A DNA stretch of 64,000 nt from Clostridia bacterium. Lineage in GTDB: Bacteria; Bacillota; Clostridia; Oscillospirales; Acutalibacteraceae. Position 1 is the first letter of the stretch, and each line of letters starts with the position of its first letter. The stretch lies in contig JAFWYP010000035.1 of NCBI GenBank assembly GCA_017517665.1, positions 1 through 64,000 of the forward strand, in the 5' to 3' direction. A program made the translations under genes and the position numbers. A model generated the notes under the pieces. The model saw nothing but the letters and a program-made list of their open reading frames with translations, was not told where the DNA came from and did not search any database. Shown in pieces: positions 1-7,967 of this stretch.

Positions 1-1
1 T

Positions 2-421
2 GCAAACAATATTATAGTTTTTAAAGACGGGCATAAGTTTTATCATATGAATGAAGAAGCAAAAACCTGGAACAATGTGTTTGCAAATAACTGTTACTAC
101 AACACTTTTAATCCTTCATTTGATAAAGACGCCTTAAACACACTTCCCGGCTTTGTTGGCGGTGATGACCCGATAAAAGCATATCAGCTTGCAGAAGGCT
201 CACCATTAATCGGTGCAGGCTTTGAGATTAAGGACGGCTGTATGACAGATTTCTACGGCAATGAAATAACAAGCAACAATATCGGCTGTTACTCCGCCGA
301 AGGAGAGGATGCTGAACTTAAAACAGAAAACTTTTTTGAAAAAGCCGTAAGATTTATCCGTCAGATATTTAATATAGCAATTGAAGAAATTCGCAAATTA
401 ATTATTGACATTTTCGAGTGA
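2..421 (+). CDS. Parallel beta-helix protein, C-terminal fragment
   Basis: The frame is open from the window edge, so this is the 3' end of a longer gene. The visible part ends with the closing pattern common in right-handed beta-helix (pectate-lyase-like) proteins: SPLIGAG, then DFYGN, then NIGCYS. About 45 residues follow the helix, ending in an amphipathic tail rich in Phe, Ile and basic residues (FFEKAVRFIRQIF and on). Such proteins are usually exported and act on or bind polysaccharides, but the catalytic part lies outside the window, so the activity is unknown. The next gene is also a carbohydrate-type enzyme on the same strand. The fold is fairly secure; the substrate is not. Confidence 0.6.
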   Translation, partial: ANNIIVFKDGHKFYHMNEEAKTWNNVFANNCYYNTFNPSFDKDALNTLPGFVGGDDPIKAYQLAEGSPLIGAGFEIKDGCMTDFYGNEITSNNIGCYSAEGEDAELKTENFFEKAVRFIRQIFNIAIEEIRKLIIDIFE

Positions 422-495
422 TAAGCCTTTTCAATGAGAATGACGGAAATTGAACAGTGTTTTAGCAAAAAGCATAAAAATTGGAAGAATGGGTT

Positions 496-2247
496 ATGAG
501 TGGATTTGAAATGTTTATAGTCCGTAGTATAACAGCGGTCATACTGTTTTTAATGACTCTGATAAACAGCATTACGGGGGTGGGAACAATTATGGAAAAG
601 CCTGCTGATATCAACGGCTCGCTTGCCTGTACGGATGCTCTCGGCAGAAGTGTTGTTTCCGCATGCGAAAGCGAAAAGCTTGTGGGAGTTTTCTATTTTC
701 TCTGGCAGGGTCAGCACGGCAGCACACGGATAATCGACAACACAAAGCTTGTTAAAGAACATCCCGATGCAATAAATTCTGAAGAGGAATGGATTGCGGC
801 AGGCGGCGGAGTTCAGCAGGAGTTCCATTTCTGGAATGAACCGCTTCTCGGATATTATTCTGCAAGCGATGAATGGGTTTTCAGAAAGCATGTTCAGATG
901 CTGACAGATGCTGCGGTTGATTTCATAGTCATCGACGCAACGAATGCATTTACATATTCGGAGCCTGCCAAAAAGCTTATAGGCGTATGGTATGAATATC
1001 TGCTTCAGGGCTTCGATGTTCCGCAAATCGCATATTACACCAATTCCTATTCCGCAGATACAATCAACAGAATTTACGATGAAATTTATAACAACACTGA
1101 ACTCAAGGCAAAATATCCCCGACTCGATGAGCTTTGGTTCCGTCTTGACGGTAAGCCGCTGATTATCGGCAACGAAAATGACGGTGAGATAAAACCCGAA
1201 GCCAAAGAGTATTTCAGAATAAAACAATCTCAATGGCCGAATGCGGACAAGGTGGATGACGGTTTTCCGTGGATGGAATTTGACCGTTCGCTCACATATC
1301 GCTCTGTCTTCAAAAAAGACGGAATTAAGATAATGAATGTTTCCGTTGCTCAGCATTCGGATACCTGCGCATTCAGCAAAACCGCATGGTACGGTGCAAA
1401 CGACCGCACCCGTTCGTGGCATAACGGCGAAAACGATTCATCTGAAAATGCAATGCTATACGGTCATAATTTTGCAGAGCAATGGGAGTTTGCAATTAAA
1501 ATGAATCCCGACATTATTTTTGTAACAGGCTTTAACGAATGGGTTGCTCAAAGACAGACTCCCGAAGAAAACTATCCGATTGTTTTTGTTGACTGTGCCG
1601 ACGAAAATGCCTCCCGTGATGTTGAACCCTCCGCAGGTATTCTCGGCGATAACTATTATCTGCAGATGGTGAATTATATCGCAAAGTTCAAGGGCACGGT
1701 GGGCAGAGTTACAAAAAGCCAGAACGTGACCATAGATATTAACAGCAGCTTTGCACAATGGGATTCGGAGAAAATAAGGTCGGTATACAGAGATTACAGA
1801 AACGATACAGCCGACAGAAATTCGGTTGATTTTGCTCAGAATCCGATAACCGATTCATCGGGAAGAAACGATATTGTCAATATGAAGGTCGCTGAGGATG
1901 AGGAAAACTATTATTTTTATGTTGACACAGCCGACACACTTTCTTCTCCCGACGGCGGAAGCTGGATGACACTTTTTATCAATGAAAACATTGTTGCCAA
2001 CCGCACCGCACCCGTCAACGGCAAAACCAATGTTGAGAAGAACATCGATGGAGTTTTCACTAAAATCGGTGAATCCGAAATCCGTTATGAGGACAACAAA
2101 CTGATGCTCAAAGTTTCAAAATCTCTTGTTGATTCAGCCGACGGTTTCAATTTTAAATGGGCAGATAATTATATCGAAAACGATGTAAATTCATTCTATA
2201 CAAAGGGTGATGCCGCCCCTTACGGCAGACTTTGCTATCGTTATTAA
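496..2247 (+). CDS. Secreted GH99/GH71-like glycoside hydrolase with C-terminal CBM9-like domain
   Basis: The protein begins with a hydrophobic export segment (FIVRSITAVILFLMTLI). A barrel-like region follows with GVFYFLW, HFWNEP, DFIVIDATNAF and, near residue 350, FVTGFNEW. This arrangement (short beta strands ending in acidic residues, a late FNEW motif) resembles GH99/GH71-type or unclassified clostridial and Bacteroides hydrolases. The last 150 residues look like a CBM9-type beta sandwich (NDIVNMKVAEDEENYYFYVDT). ATG 496 is preferred over TTG 481 because GGAAG lies 8 nt before it. The family placement is uncertain; GH99 members cut alpha-mannosides, but the substrate cannot be read here. 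A strong terminator follows. Confidence 0.55.
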   Translation: MSGFEMFIVRSITAVILFLMTLINSITGVGTIMEKPADINGSLACTDALGRSVVSACESEKLVGVFYFLWQGQHGSTRIIDNTKLVKEHPDAINSEEEWIAAGGGVQQEFHFWNEPLLGYYSASDEWVFRKHVQMLTDAAVDFIVIDATNAFTYSEPAKKLIGVWYEYLLQGFDVPQIAYYTNSYSADTINRIYDEIYNNTELKAKYPRLDELWFRLDGKPLIIGNENDGEIKPEAKEYFRIKQSQWPNADKVDDGFPWMEFDRSLTYRSVFKKDGIKIMNVSVAQHSDTCAFSKTAWYGANDRTRSWHNGENDSSENAMLYGHNFAEQWEFAIKMNPDIIFVTGFNEWVAQRQTPEENYPIVFVDCADENASRDVEPSAGILGDNYYLQMVNYIAKFKGTVGRVTKSQNVTIDINSSFAQWDSEKIRSVYRDYRNDTADRNSVDFAQNPITDSSGRNDIVNMKVAEDEENYYFYVDTADTLSSPDGGSWMTLFINENIVANRTAPVNGKTNVEKNIDGVFTKIGESEIRYEDNKLMLKVSKSLVDSADGFNFKWADNYIENDVNSFYTKGDAAPYGRLCYRY

Positions 2248-2310
2248 ACAGAGCAAATAAACCGTTAAATTCCCAATCTGCAGCATATTAAAAATTTCAT
2301 TTGATAACAC

Positions 2311-2350
2311 ACAAGCTCCGCAGAGATTTTCCTGCGGAGCTTGTTATGTT
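2311..2350. terminator. Bidirectional terminator between convergent genes
   Basis: A perfect 13-bp stem (2311-2323 with 2332-2344, ACAAGCTCCGCAG and its complement) with an 8-nt loop lies between the ends of the convergent genes at 2247 and 2396. The flanks are T/A rich but the T run is short. Confidence 0.7.
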
Positions 2351-2395
2351 TGATATAGATTTCGATATGCAGATACAGTCCGAGCTTTTTGTGTC

Positions 2396-4630
2396 CTAAT
2401 TAAACCAAGCTTTCTCCAATTCTTCAAGCCTTGCATAGCTCTCTGCCTGCTCAATTATGCGCTGTGCATCAATATAGGGCTTTACGGCACGGCAATAAAG
2501 AGAATATCTGCGTTCTTCGGATTTGATTTGTTTTTGAACTTCTGACCTTTTAGCCCTCAACTCTTTAAATTCCTGCTTTAATTGCGGCAACGCTTCATTT
2601 GATTTTGATTCCTTTGCCGCTTTAATTTTTTCTGTTGTTTCAAGAATCTTTGTCTGAATGCGGTTTCCCGATTCATAAAGCTCGTCAAGCGCGGTTGTAT
2701 CAAATAACTCAATTCCGTTTTTATAGTGTTTTTTGAATGTACGCTTTGCGGTTGCGATATTCTCCGCTCGCATCAGAGCGTTTCTTCTGCGGTTTATCTG
2801 GGTCTGTGTTTGCACGGGATATGCCTTTATCTCTTTCTTTGTCGGCAATTCAACCGTCATAAAGCTTTCAGGTCCGTTTGCCGTGAGCAGCCGTGCTTCA
2901 TAAAGCTCTTCTCTGCCTTCGGGGGTGTCATATTTGCAGAGTTCTTCCATAACAAACCGTGCAATTTCTGTTTCTTCATTTTCTTTTTTCAGTATTGCAA
3001 GCTCTTTTTTGCTCAAACCTTTTTTCTTTTCCGCTTCAAGGTCATGCGGCAGTTTTGTGCTCAATGCTCTCGACTCTTTAATAATTCCAATCGCTTCGGC
3101 AAACGCTTCATCGTTATGCCGATTTCGGGAATAATCCTCAAACATTGCACGGATTTTCAGAACTTTGATGATTGCTTTCTGCTTTGTTTCAGTGAAATCA
3201 TAGAAGAAATACGGAATAACATTGAGTGCGGCACCGATTGCCGATGCAATAATCGGAACAGAGCATATGCTTATGAAATAGCTCCTGTCATTGAGCACCT
3301 CGTAAACAACGGAGCCGTCATATCCCATTGAAATTGCCGTTTCTTTGTTCAGACCCGTTTTCTCATAAATCGCAGGAAGCGCAAGACCTGTAACCATTGT
3401 TATTGCGTTACCGATAAGACCTACCGCCGCAAACATACCGTCAATTCTTTCGCCCGTTATGTAATGCTGATAATCCCTTATATCCGCATTAACACTAGGT
3501 CCGAGCAGATGACCGAGAGAAGTGATAAACTGATTTATAAAAGTGAATATGAGAAGAATCCATATTGCTCCCGGCTTACCTGCCTGACGGATAACAGGCA
3601 GCATCATCAGAATAAAAGCAACGCTCAAGGCATTGGTGACTATAAGAATTTTCTTTTTGCCGTGTTTGCGTATAAGAAACGGACCGACAAGATTCGGCCA
3701 GAATGAGGCGTTGCCCGCAATGGCAGTAATCACGGCATACTGCCCCGCCGAGCAAGCGCCCTGATAGTTATACATCCACTGCATAATATTATGAAAGCCG
3801 ATTTCAAGGAAACCAATCCAGCCTGCAAGCGATATAACCCAGAAATATTTGTTTCTTGCCACCGCTTTGAAGGCGTCAATAAATCTTATCTGTGCACGGT
3901 GTGTTTTTGCCTGAACCGTTTTTTCCTTTGTGTTGACATAAATTATCATTGACACAAGAAATCCCGCAAACAGCATCGGAGGATAGATATAGCGATAAAT
4001 TCTTATATCGTATAATTTATCTTCACCCGTTACAAGCTTTGCAAGCAACGGAAATATTATGCCGACTATTGAAGGCGAAATATTCTCCACAACATAGCGA
4101 ACCGAAAGAACATCGGAGCGTTCAATGCTGTTCGGTGACAAAACATTGATAAGGCTTTCGTATGAATCATTGAAAAAGCTGTAGAAAAACTGGAATGCAA
4201 TATTAAATCCGAGCACAACCGCACATTTTGCAAAAAGGCTCATATTTTCATATGGCATCCACAAAAACGCCGAGCCGAGAATAACCGTCGGCAAGCCCAT
4301 TGTTATGAGATAAGGTCGGTATTTGCCCTTCATACTGCGGGTGTTGTCTATCATCTGCGCACGGAGTGCCGTCAGCGGAAAAGCAGTCACCAGACTGATA
4401 ATATAAATTATCTGCAGAGCCATCGGGTCAATGCCGATTGTGTTGCCGAGAAGAGTGTTGCCGGTTGAAATTGTCATCTGCTGAAAGCAGTAAACAATAA
4501 TTCTGACACCTATTCCGCCGCCTGCAAGAGAGGCGATTTCCTTGTATGTCATATATCTGCCTTCGGGCGGAGTTTTCCAATACTTTCTTGCGGAAGCAAG
4601 GAATCCGATTGCTTTATCTTTTATATTCAT
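2396..4630 (-). CDS. GPH-family (MelB-like) sugar:cation symporter with long C-terminal cytoplasmic extension
   Basis: The first 500 residues have about 12 membrane segments and the GPH/MFS hallmarks: a basic loop after TM2 (RAQMIDNTRSMKGKYRPY) and family-typical spacing. Such proteins bring glycosides or oligosaccharides into the cell with Na+ or H+. About 245 further residues are hydrophilic and helical, rich in Glu/Lys (EKKKGLSKKELAILKKENEE and later coiled-coil-like stretches), which is longer than in MelB. The start is ATG 4630, with GAGGAG 9 nt upstream; the TTG two codons earlier lies too close to that site. The cytoplasmic GH30 gene lies just upstream on the same strand (18 nt), so uptake and intracellular hydrolysis are probably coupled. 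Confidence 0.85.
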   Translation of the reverse strand: MNIKDKAIGFLASARKYWKTPPEGRYMTYKEIASLAGGGIGVRIIVYCFQQMTISTGNTLLGNTIGIDPMALQIIYIISLVTAFPLTALRAQMIDNTRSMKGKYRPYLITMGLPTVILGSAFLWMPYENMSLFAKCAVVLGFNIAFQFFYSFFNDSYESLINVLSPNSIERSDVLSVRYVVENISPSIVGIIFPLLAKLVTGEDKLYDIRIYRYIYPPMLFAGFLVSMIIYVNTKEKTVQAKTHRAQIRFIDAFKAVARNKYFWVISLAGWIGFLEIGFHNIMQWMYNYQGACSAGQYAVITAIAGNASFWPNLVGPFLIRKHGKKKILIVTNALSVAFILMMLPVIRQAGKPGAIWILLIFTFINQFITSLGHLLGPSVNADIRDYQHYITGERIDGMFAAVGLIGNAITMVTGLALPAIYEKTGLNKETAISMGYDGSVVYEVLNDRSYFISICSVPIIASAIGAALNVIPYFFYDFTETKQKAIIKVLKIRAMFEDYSRNRHNDEAFAEAIGIIKESRALSTKLPHDLEAEKKKGLSKKELAILKKENEETEIARFVMEELCKYDTPEGREELYEARLLTANGPESFMTVELPTKKEIKAYPVQTQTQINRRRNALMRAENIATAKRTFKKHYKNGIELFDTTALDELYESGNRIQTKILETTEKIKAAKESKSNEALPQLKQEFKELRAKRSEVQKQIKSEERRYSLYCRAVKPYIDAQRIIEQAESYARLEELEKAWFN

Positions 4631-4648
4631 AGGCAAATTCTCCTCATA

Positions 4649-6007
4649 TTATTTTTCAAATACAACAGTTGTAACGGATTCGGGGGTTATTGCAATGCTT
4701 TCATTCGCACAGACATTGCTTTCTTCAAGATTTTTTTCGTCATTTGTAACAGCCGTAACCGCATCACGTGGCAATGTATAATTCTTCTCTTTATTTGTCG
4801 GATTTACGATAACTAGAACGGTTTTTACTTCATTTTCAAAGGCAACAAGCATAATATCGTCATCATCACAAGCTGCTTCAACACGCCTTGCACCCAACGG
4901 TATGTATTTTGAAAAATTGCCTGTTACATAAAGCCTTTTCGTGGTTTCAAAACTCTTGTTTTCAATATCGAGATAAACAAGACCGTCGTGATAATCATAA
5001 TGTGAGCAGGCAATCCAATGCTGCCACGAGGTAACACCGAGCAAAGTGAAATCCTCAATCATAACCTTTACGGTTTCGAGGGCGGAATCCATATTCGGAT
5101 TTTTGCCGCCGACCATATGAGTCCACTCGCTCATTTTTATCGGCATATCGGGATAATGCTTATCCATCCATTTTCTGTACCGTTTGAGGAATTTTATTCT
5201 GTTATTAAAAAACGGCAGCGGCTGATGAAGAAAATATGAATGCAGGTCAACGGCATCAATGCAGTCACGCACTTCGGGATATCTCAAAAGATTACGGGTA
5301 TACGATTTATTAAACCAGCGGATATCACCGTTTTCAACACCCGAAAGTTTTACTGTGGAAAGCCTTGTGCGTTTTTTCAGTTCTTTGGCAAAAACACGCA
5401 TAACCTTGCCTGCCTGACGGGGCGAATAATGGCAGCCCTCCTGACCGCCTGTCCATATCCAGAAAGGCTCGTTAACAGGCGAAAGATACTTCACGGGCAA
5501 GCCTTCGTCAACAAAATGCTCTGTAACATCAAGGCAGTATTTCGCAAAAGGCAAATAGTTTTTTCTGCTTAAATTAGTTCTGAAAAGCTGATGTTTTTTA
5601 AGATGTGCCCAGCCGTTTTCGGTCAGCTTCTCTATGGGTGAATTAACGAAAAGGATAACTTCTTCCGCACCGTCACGGACAGCCTGATGCATCATATACA
5701 CCGCATTTTTGTCACGGCTGAAATCATATCTGCCGTCATCGGTGTCAAAGCTCTCCGTTCTGCGTGCAAAATCTGAGTATTCACCGTTTCCGCTGTGTGC
5801 GGAACCGCCGCCGATATTATATCGGTATATATTCATACCTATTCCGTCGGTTTTGCTGTAAAGCAGGCGTGATATAACGTTTCGGATTTCTTCGCCATTT
5901 TCATCCTTGTTGTCCCATCCGCCGACAATCTGTGCCCACCACGCACCGCTTGCGCCAATGCCTTCATAGGTCTGGAATTTTTTGCTGCTGTTTATTTGTA
6001 TCTTCAC
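4649..6007 (-). CDS. GH30-family glycoside hydrolase, cytoplasmic
   Basis: GH30 signatures are clear: an N-terminal strand with FQTYEGIGASGAWWA, the acid/base Glu180 in SPVNEPFW, and the nucleophile Glu294 in IKMSEW. GH30 enzymes hydrolyse beta-linked glucosides, xylans, fucosides or beta-1,6-galactans; the subfamily cannot be decided here. There is no signal peptide, so it acts inside the cell on material probably imported by the GPH symporter encoded 18 nt downstream. GTG 6007 is preceded by GAGGTG at 5 nt. At 452 residues it has the usual size for the catalytic barrel plus the small beta domain. Confidence 0.85.
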   Translation of the reverse strand: MKIQINSSKKFQTYEGIGASGAWWAQIVGGWDNKDENGEEIRNVISRLLYSKTDGIGMNIYRYNIGGGSAHSGNGEYSDFARRTESFDTDDGRYDFSRDKNAVYMMHQAVRDGAEEVILFVNSPIEKLTENGWAHLKKHQLFRTNLSRKNYLPFAKYCLDVTEHFVDEGLPVKYLSPVNEPFWIWTGGQEGCHYSPRQAGKVMRVFAKELKKRTRLSTVKLSGVENGDIRWFNKSYTRNLLRYPEVRDCIDAVDLHSYFLHQPLPFFNNRIKFLKRYRKWMDKHYPDMPIKMSEWTHMVGGKNPNMDSALETVKVMIEDFTLLGVTSWQHWIACSHYDYHDGLVYLDIENKSFETTKRLYVTGNFSKYIPLGARRVEAACDDDDIMLVAFENEVKTVLVIVNPTNKEKNYTLPRDAVTAVTNDEKNLEESNVCANESIAITPESVTTVVFEK

Positions 6008-6035
6008 GGTAACACCTCAAAGTTTCAGCTTTTTA

Positions 6036-6554
6036 TCAGAATTTATTGTAACAAACCGTTTCTTCCATCGGTCTGTAAATCGTGTGTCTTTCGTTGGGTG
6101 CTGCATCAGGTGCGGGGTAACCCATAACGAGAAGTGCGACGGGTTCAATATTTTCGGGGATTGCAAAGGCATCACGCATCTTGAACGGATTGAAGTGCAT
6201 AACCCAAGTTGAGCCGACACCAAGCTCCCACGCCTGAAGCATCATATGAGTTGTGACAATGCTTGCATCAACAATGCCGCATTGTGCACCGTCATAGGGT
6301 CTTGTCCAGCATTCATCCTTATTGTAGCAGATAAGCATTGCACAGGGAGTGTCAAAATGACATCGTGTGCATTCTTTCAGCTTTGCAAGTGTTTCTTCAT
6401 TGCTCATAACAATAATCCTCTGCGGCTGATAGTTGCAGCCCGTAGGTGCAATGTGCCCCGCTTCAAGAATTTTGTCAATTACCTCTTTCTCCAAAGGTTT
6501 GTCCGTAAATTTCCGCACCGAATATCTCTCGGCCGCAAGGTCTGAAAAGTTCAT
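6036..6554 (-). CDS. Nitroreductase-family flavoprotein
   Basis: A short (172 residue) member of the nitroreductase fold. It begins with the FMN-binding pattern (AAERYSVRKFTDKP), followed by APTGCNYQPQRI and a C-terminal LLVMGYPAPDAAPNERH stretch. These enzymes bind FMN as dimers and reduce nitro groups, quinones or flavins with NAD(P)H. The physiological substrate is not evident. The start has AGGAG 5 nt upstream. It sits 28 nt upstream of the GH30 gene on the same strand and may be co-transcribed, but no functional link is apparent. Confidence 0.85.
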   Translation of the reverse strand: MNFSDLAAERYSVRKFTDKPLEKEVIDKILEAGHIAPTGCNYQPQRIIVMSNEETLAKLKECTRCHFDTPCAMLICYNKDECWTRPYDGAQCGIVDASIVTTHMMLQAWELGVGSTWVMHFNPFKMRDAFAIPENIEPVALLVMGYPAPDAAPNERHTIYRPMEETVCYNKF

Positions 6555-6596
6555 AGCTACTCCTTATCATAAATAATTTAATGTCCGTTTTTGCGC

Positions 6597-7493
6597 TTAA
6601 TTTTCAAGAATTGCCAAATACTCATCCAGTCTTTCGTTCACGTATTCTGCAATGAGTGAAATCATTTTTGATGCATCGTTATCACGGTAATAGGCATCAA
6701 AGGCATCGTAATAACGCTTACGATCTGTGAATTTGACATTAATCGGCGGATATCCGTTACGGATGAAGTCGAGGTTCAGAACAAGTCTGCCTGTTCTGCC
6801 GTTGCCGTCGATGAAGGGGTGTATGCCCTCGAATTCAAGGTGGAAACGGGCAATGCGTTCAATGATGTTCATCGTTTCGGCACTCTTGTTGTTTTCAATC
6901 AGAAGTCCTTCCATCGCAGGCTGAACCATATAGGGCTGCAGAGGCTCTGTATATGCCCCCATAATGCGAACGGGTATTCTGCGGTATGTGCCCTTATCTT
7001 CAGGTCTGTTGATGAGAACAAGAGAATGGATATTTTTGATTACGCTCTCGCTGATGGGAATATCCCTTGTAGCAATGTCCTGCACATAAAGGAACGCATC
7101 ACGGTGTCCAACAGCTTCAAGATGATCTTTGAGGGGCTTCTGGTCGATTGTCATACCTTCAAGAGCCATTGCTGTTTCTTTGAGTGTGAGAGTGTTTCCC
7201 TCGATAGCATTGGAATTATAGGTGAACTCAATCATAAACTCCTCACGAAGGCGTTCGACTTCACCTGCAGTGAGAGATCGCATCTCCGAAAGACGAGCCT
7301 TTTTGCTTTCGATATCAGCAAGAATATTATATTTAACTCTGCCGTCAGCAGGCTTTTGTGCGTTTTCGGGAATCATATAGAGCTTGCCTTTCTGAACAGC
7401 ACCCTCTATTTTACCTTCTGCACAAAGAACACGGACTCTGCGGGCTGAAATACCCCATTTTTCCGCTGCCTGTGAAACTTTTATATAGTTCAT
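6597..7493 (-). CDS. Fic-domain AMPylase-type protein, class II autoinhibited, N-terminal DNA-binding helix
   Basis: The Fic active motif HPFIDGNGRTGR lies at residues 225-236, with His225 catalytic. A class II inhibitory motif, SNAIEG (94-99, pattern S/T-x-x-x-E-G/N), lies upstream and should block ATP gamma-phosphate placement until relieved. Residues 1-50 look like a MerR/excisionase-type helix-turn-helix (VSQAAEKWGISARRVRVLCAEGKIEG), suggesting the protein also binds DNA. Fic proteins transfer AMP or other nucleotides to hydroxyl side chains; the target is unknown. The start has GGAGGT upstream. The promoter region bears matching inverted repeats that may be its own operator. Confidence 0.9.
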   Translation of the reverse strand: MNYIKVSQAAEKWGISARRVRVLCAEGKIEGAVQKGKLYMIPENAQKPADGRVKYNILADIESKKARLSEMRSLTAGEVERLREEFMIEFTYNSNAIEGNTLTLKETAMALEGMTIDQKPLKDHLEAVGHRDAFLYVQDIATRDIPISESVIKNIHSLVLINRPEDKGTYRRIPVRIMGAYTEPLQPYMVQPAMEGLLIENNKSAETMNIIERIARFHLEFEGIHPFIDGNGRTGRLVLNLDFIRNGYPPINVKFTDRKRYYDAFDAYYRDNDASKMISLIAEYVNERLDEYLAILEN

Positions 7494-7527
7494 AGAGTTT
7501 ACCTCCGTCTAATTGTACCTACATAGA

Positions 7528-7618
7528 TAAAACATACCACATTTCAGGAATAATATCAACAATATTTTTTGCCGAACGCAATGTTTTGTTCCTGAAATCA
7601 AACTTTTAGTATGTTTTA
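7528..7618 (-). promoter_or_regulatory. fic promoter with two-arm inverted repeat (candidate operator)
   Basis: On the minus strand a promoter TTGATA (7554-7559), 17 nt, TATGTT (7531-7536) precedes fic. Two inverted arms bracket it: TAAAACATAC (7528-7537) matches GTATGTTTTA (7609-7618), and TTTCAGGAA (7542-7550) matches TTCCTGAAA (7589-7597). The inner arms overlap the promoter spacer and the -10, so a bound dimer would compete with polymerase. The idea that the Fic protein's own helix-turn-helix binds here is inference. Confidence 0.6.
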
Positions 7619-7632
7619 TACCGAAAACGTGC

Positions 7633-7676
7633 AAGGCTGAATCATGGTATTATAGTCGGATTCAGCCTTTTCTTTA
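7633..7676 (+). terminator. Intrinsic terminator-like hairpin without an upstream gene
   Basis: An 11-bp perfect stem (AAGGCTGAATC, 7633-7643, with 7659-7669) is followed by TTTCTTT on the plus strand. No plus-strand gene precedes it, since fic lies on the other strand. It could end a short RNA reading out of the fic promoter region, or be a remnant. Confidence 0.5.
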
Positions 7677-7908
7677 GTTTTAAGTTTTAAATGCCTTTAT
7701 TTCGCGTCTGAATGCGGCTTAAATCAATTTCACGGTATTTGCACGACAAGTTTTTCTCTTTTAACGACAAAATTCGATTACGGGGTATTAAAATGCAAAT
7801 CTGCAACAAATCAAGCTGTATCAGCTAAACTCAATCCCCACATTCCGATTGGCATGGGGGTATGAATATTCAAGCGACAGCATTAATTCACCGTTATAAT
7901 CATTGCGA
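7677..7908. other. Non-coding gap between fic and the large surface-protein gene
   Basis: I see no credible reading frame with a ribosome site here and no repeat. The stretch separates the fic promoter region from the terminator of the surface-protein gene. Confidence 0.5.
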
Positions 7909-7938
7909 AAAGCCGACAGGGTTTAATCCGTCGGCTTT
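7909..7938 (-). terminator. Terminator of the large surface-protein gene
   Basis: The stem AAAGCCGAC (7909-7917) pairs with GTCGGCTTT (7930-7938). Read on the minus strand it is GC rich and followed by TTTTCGC, 30 nt past the stop codon at 7968. Confidence 0.75.
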
Positions 7939-7967
7939 GTTGATTATAAGGTTATTGCAATTTGATT

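Noticed and set aside
550..1422. 290-codon minus-strand frame opposite the GH99-like gene
   Set aside because: It is antisense to a gene with clear signal peptide and domain motifs, has an odd residue mix and no ribosome site.
2726..3331. 201-codon plus-strand frame opposite the symporter
   Set aside because: Shadow of the symporter's charged tail; Cys/Phe-rich nonsense text.
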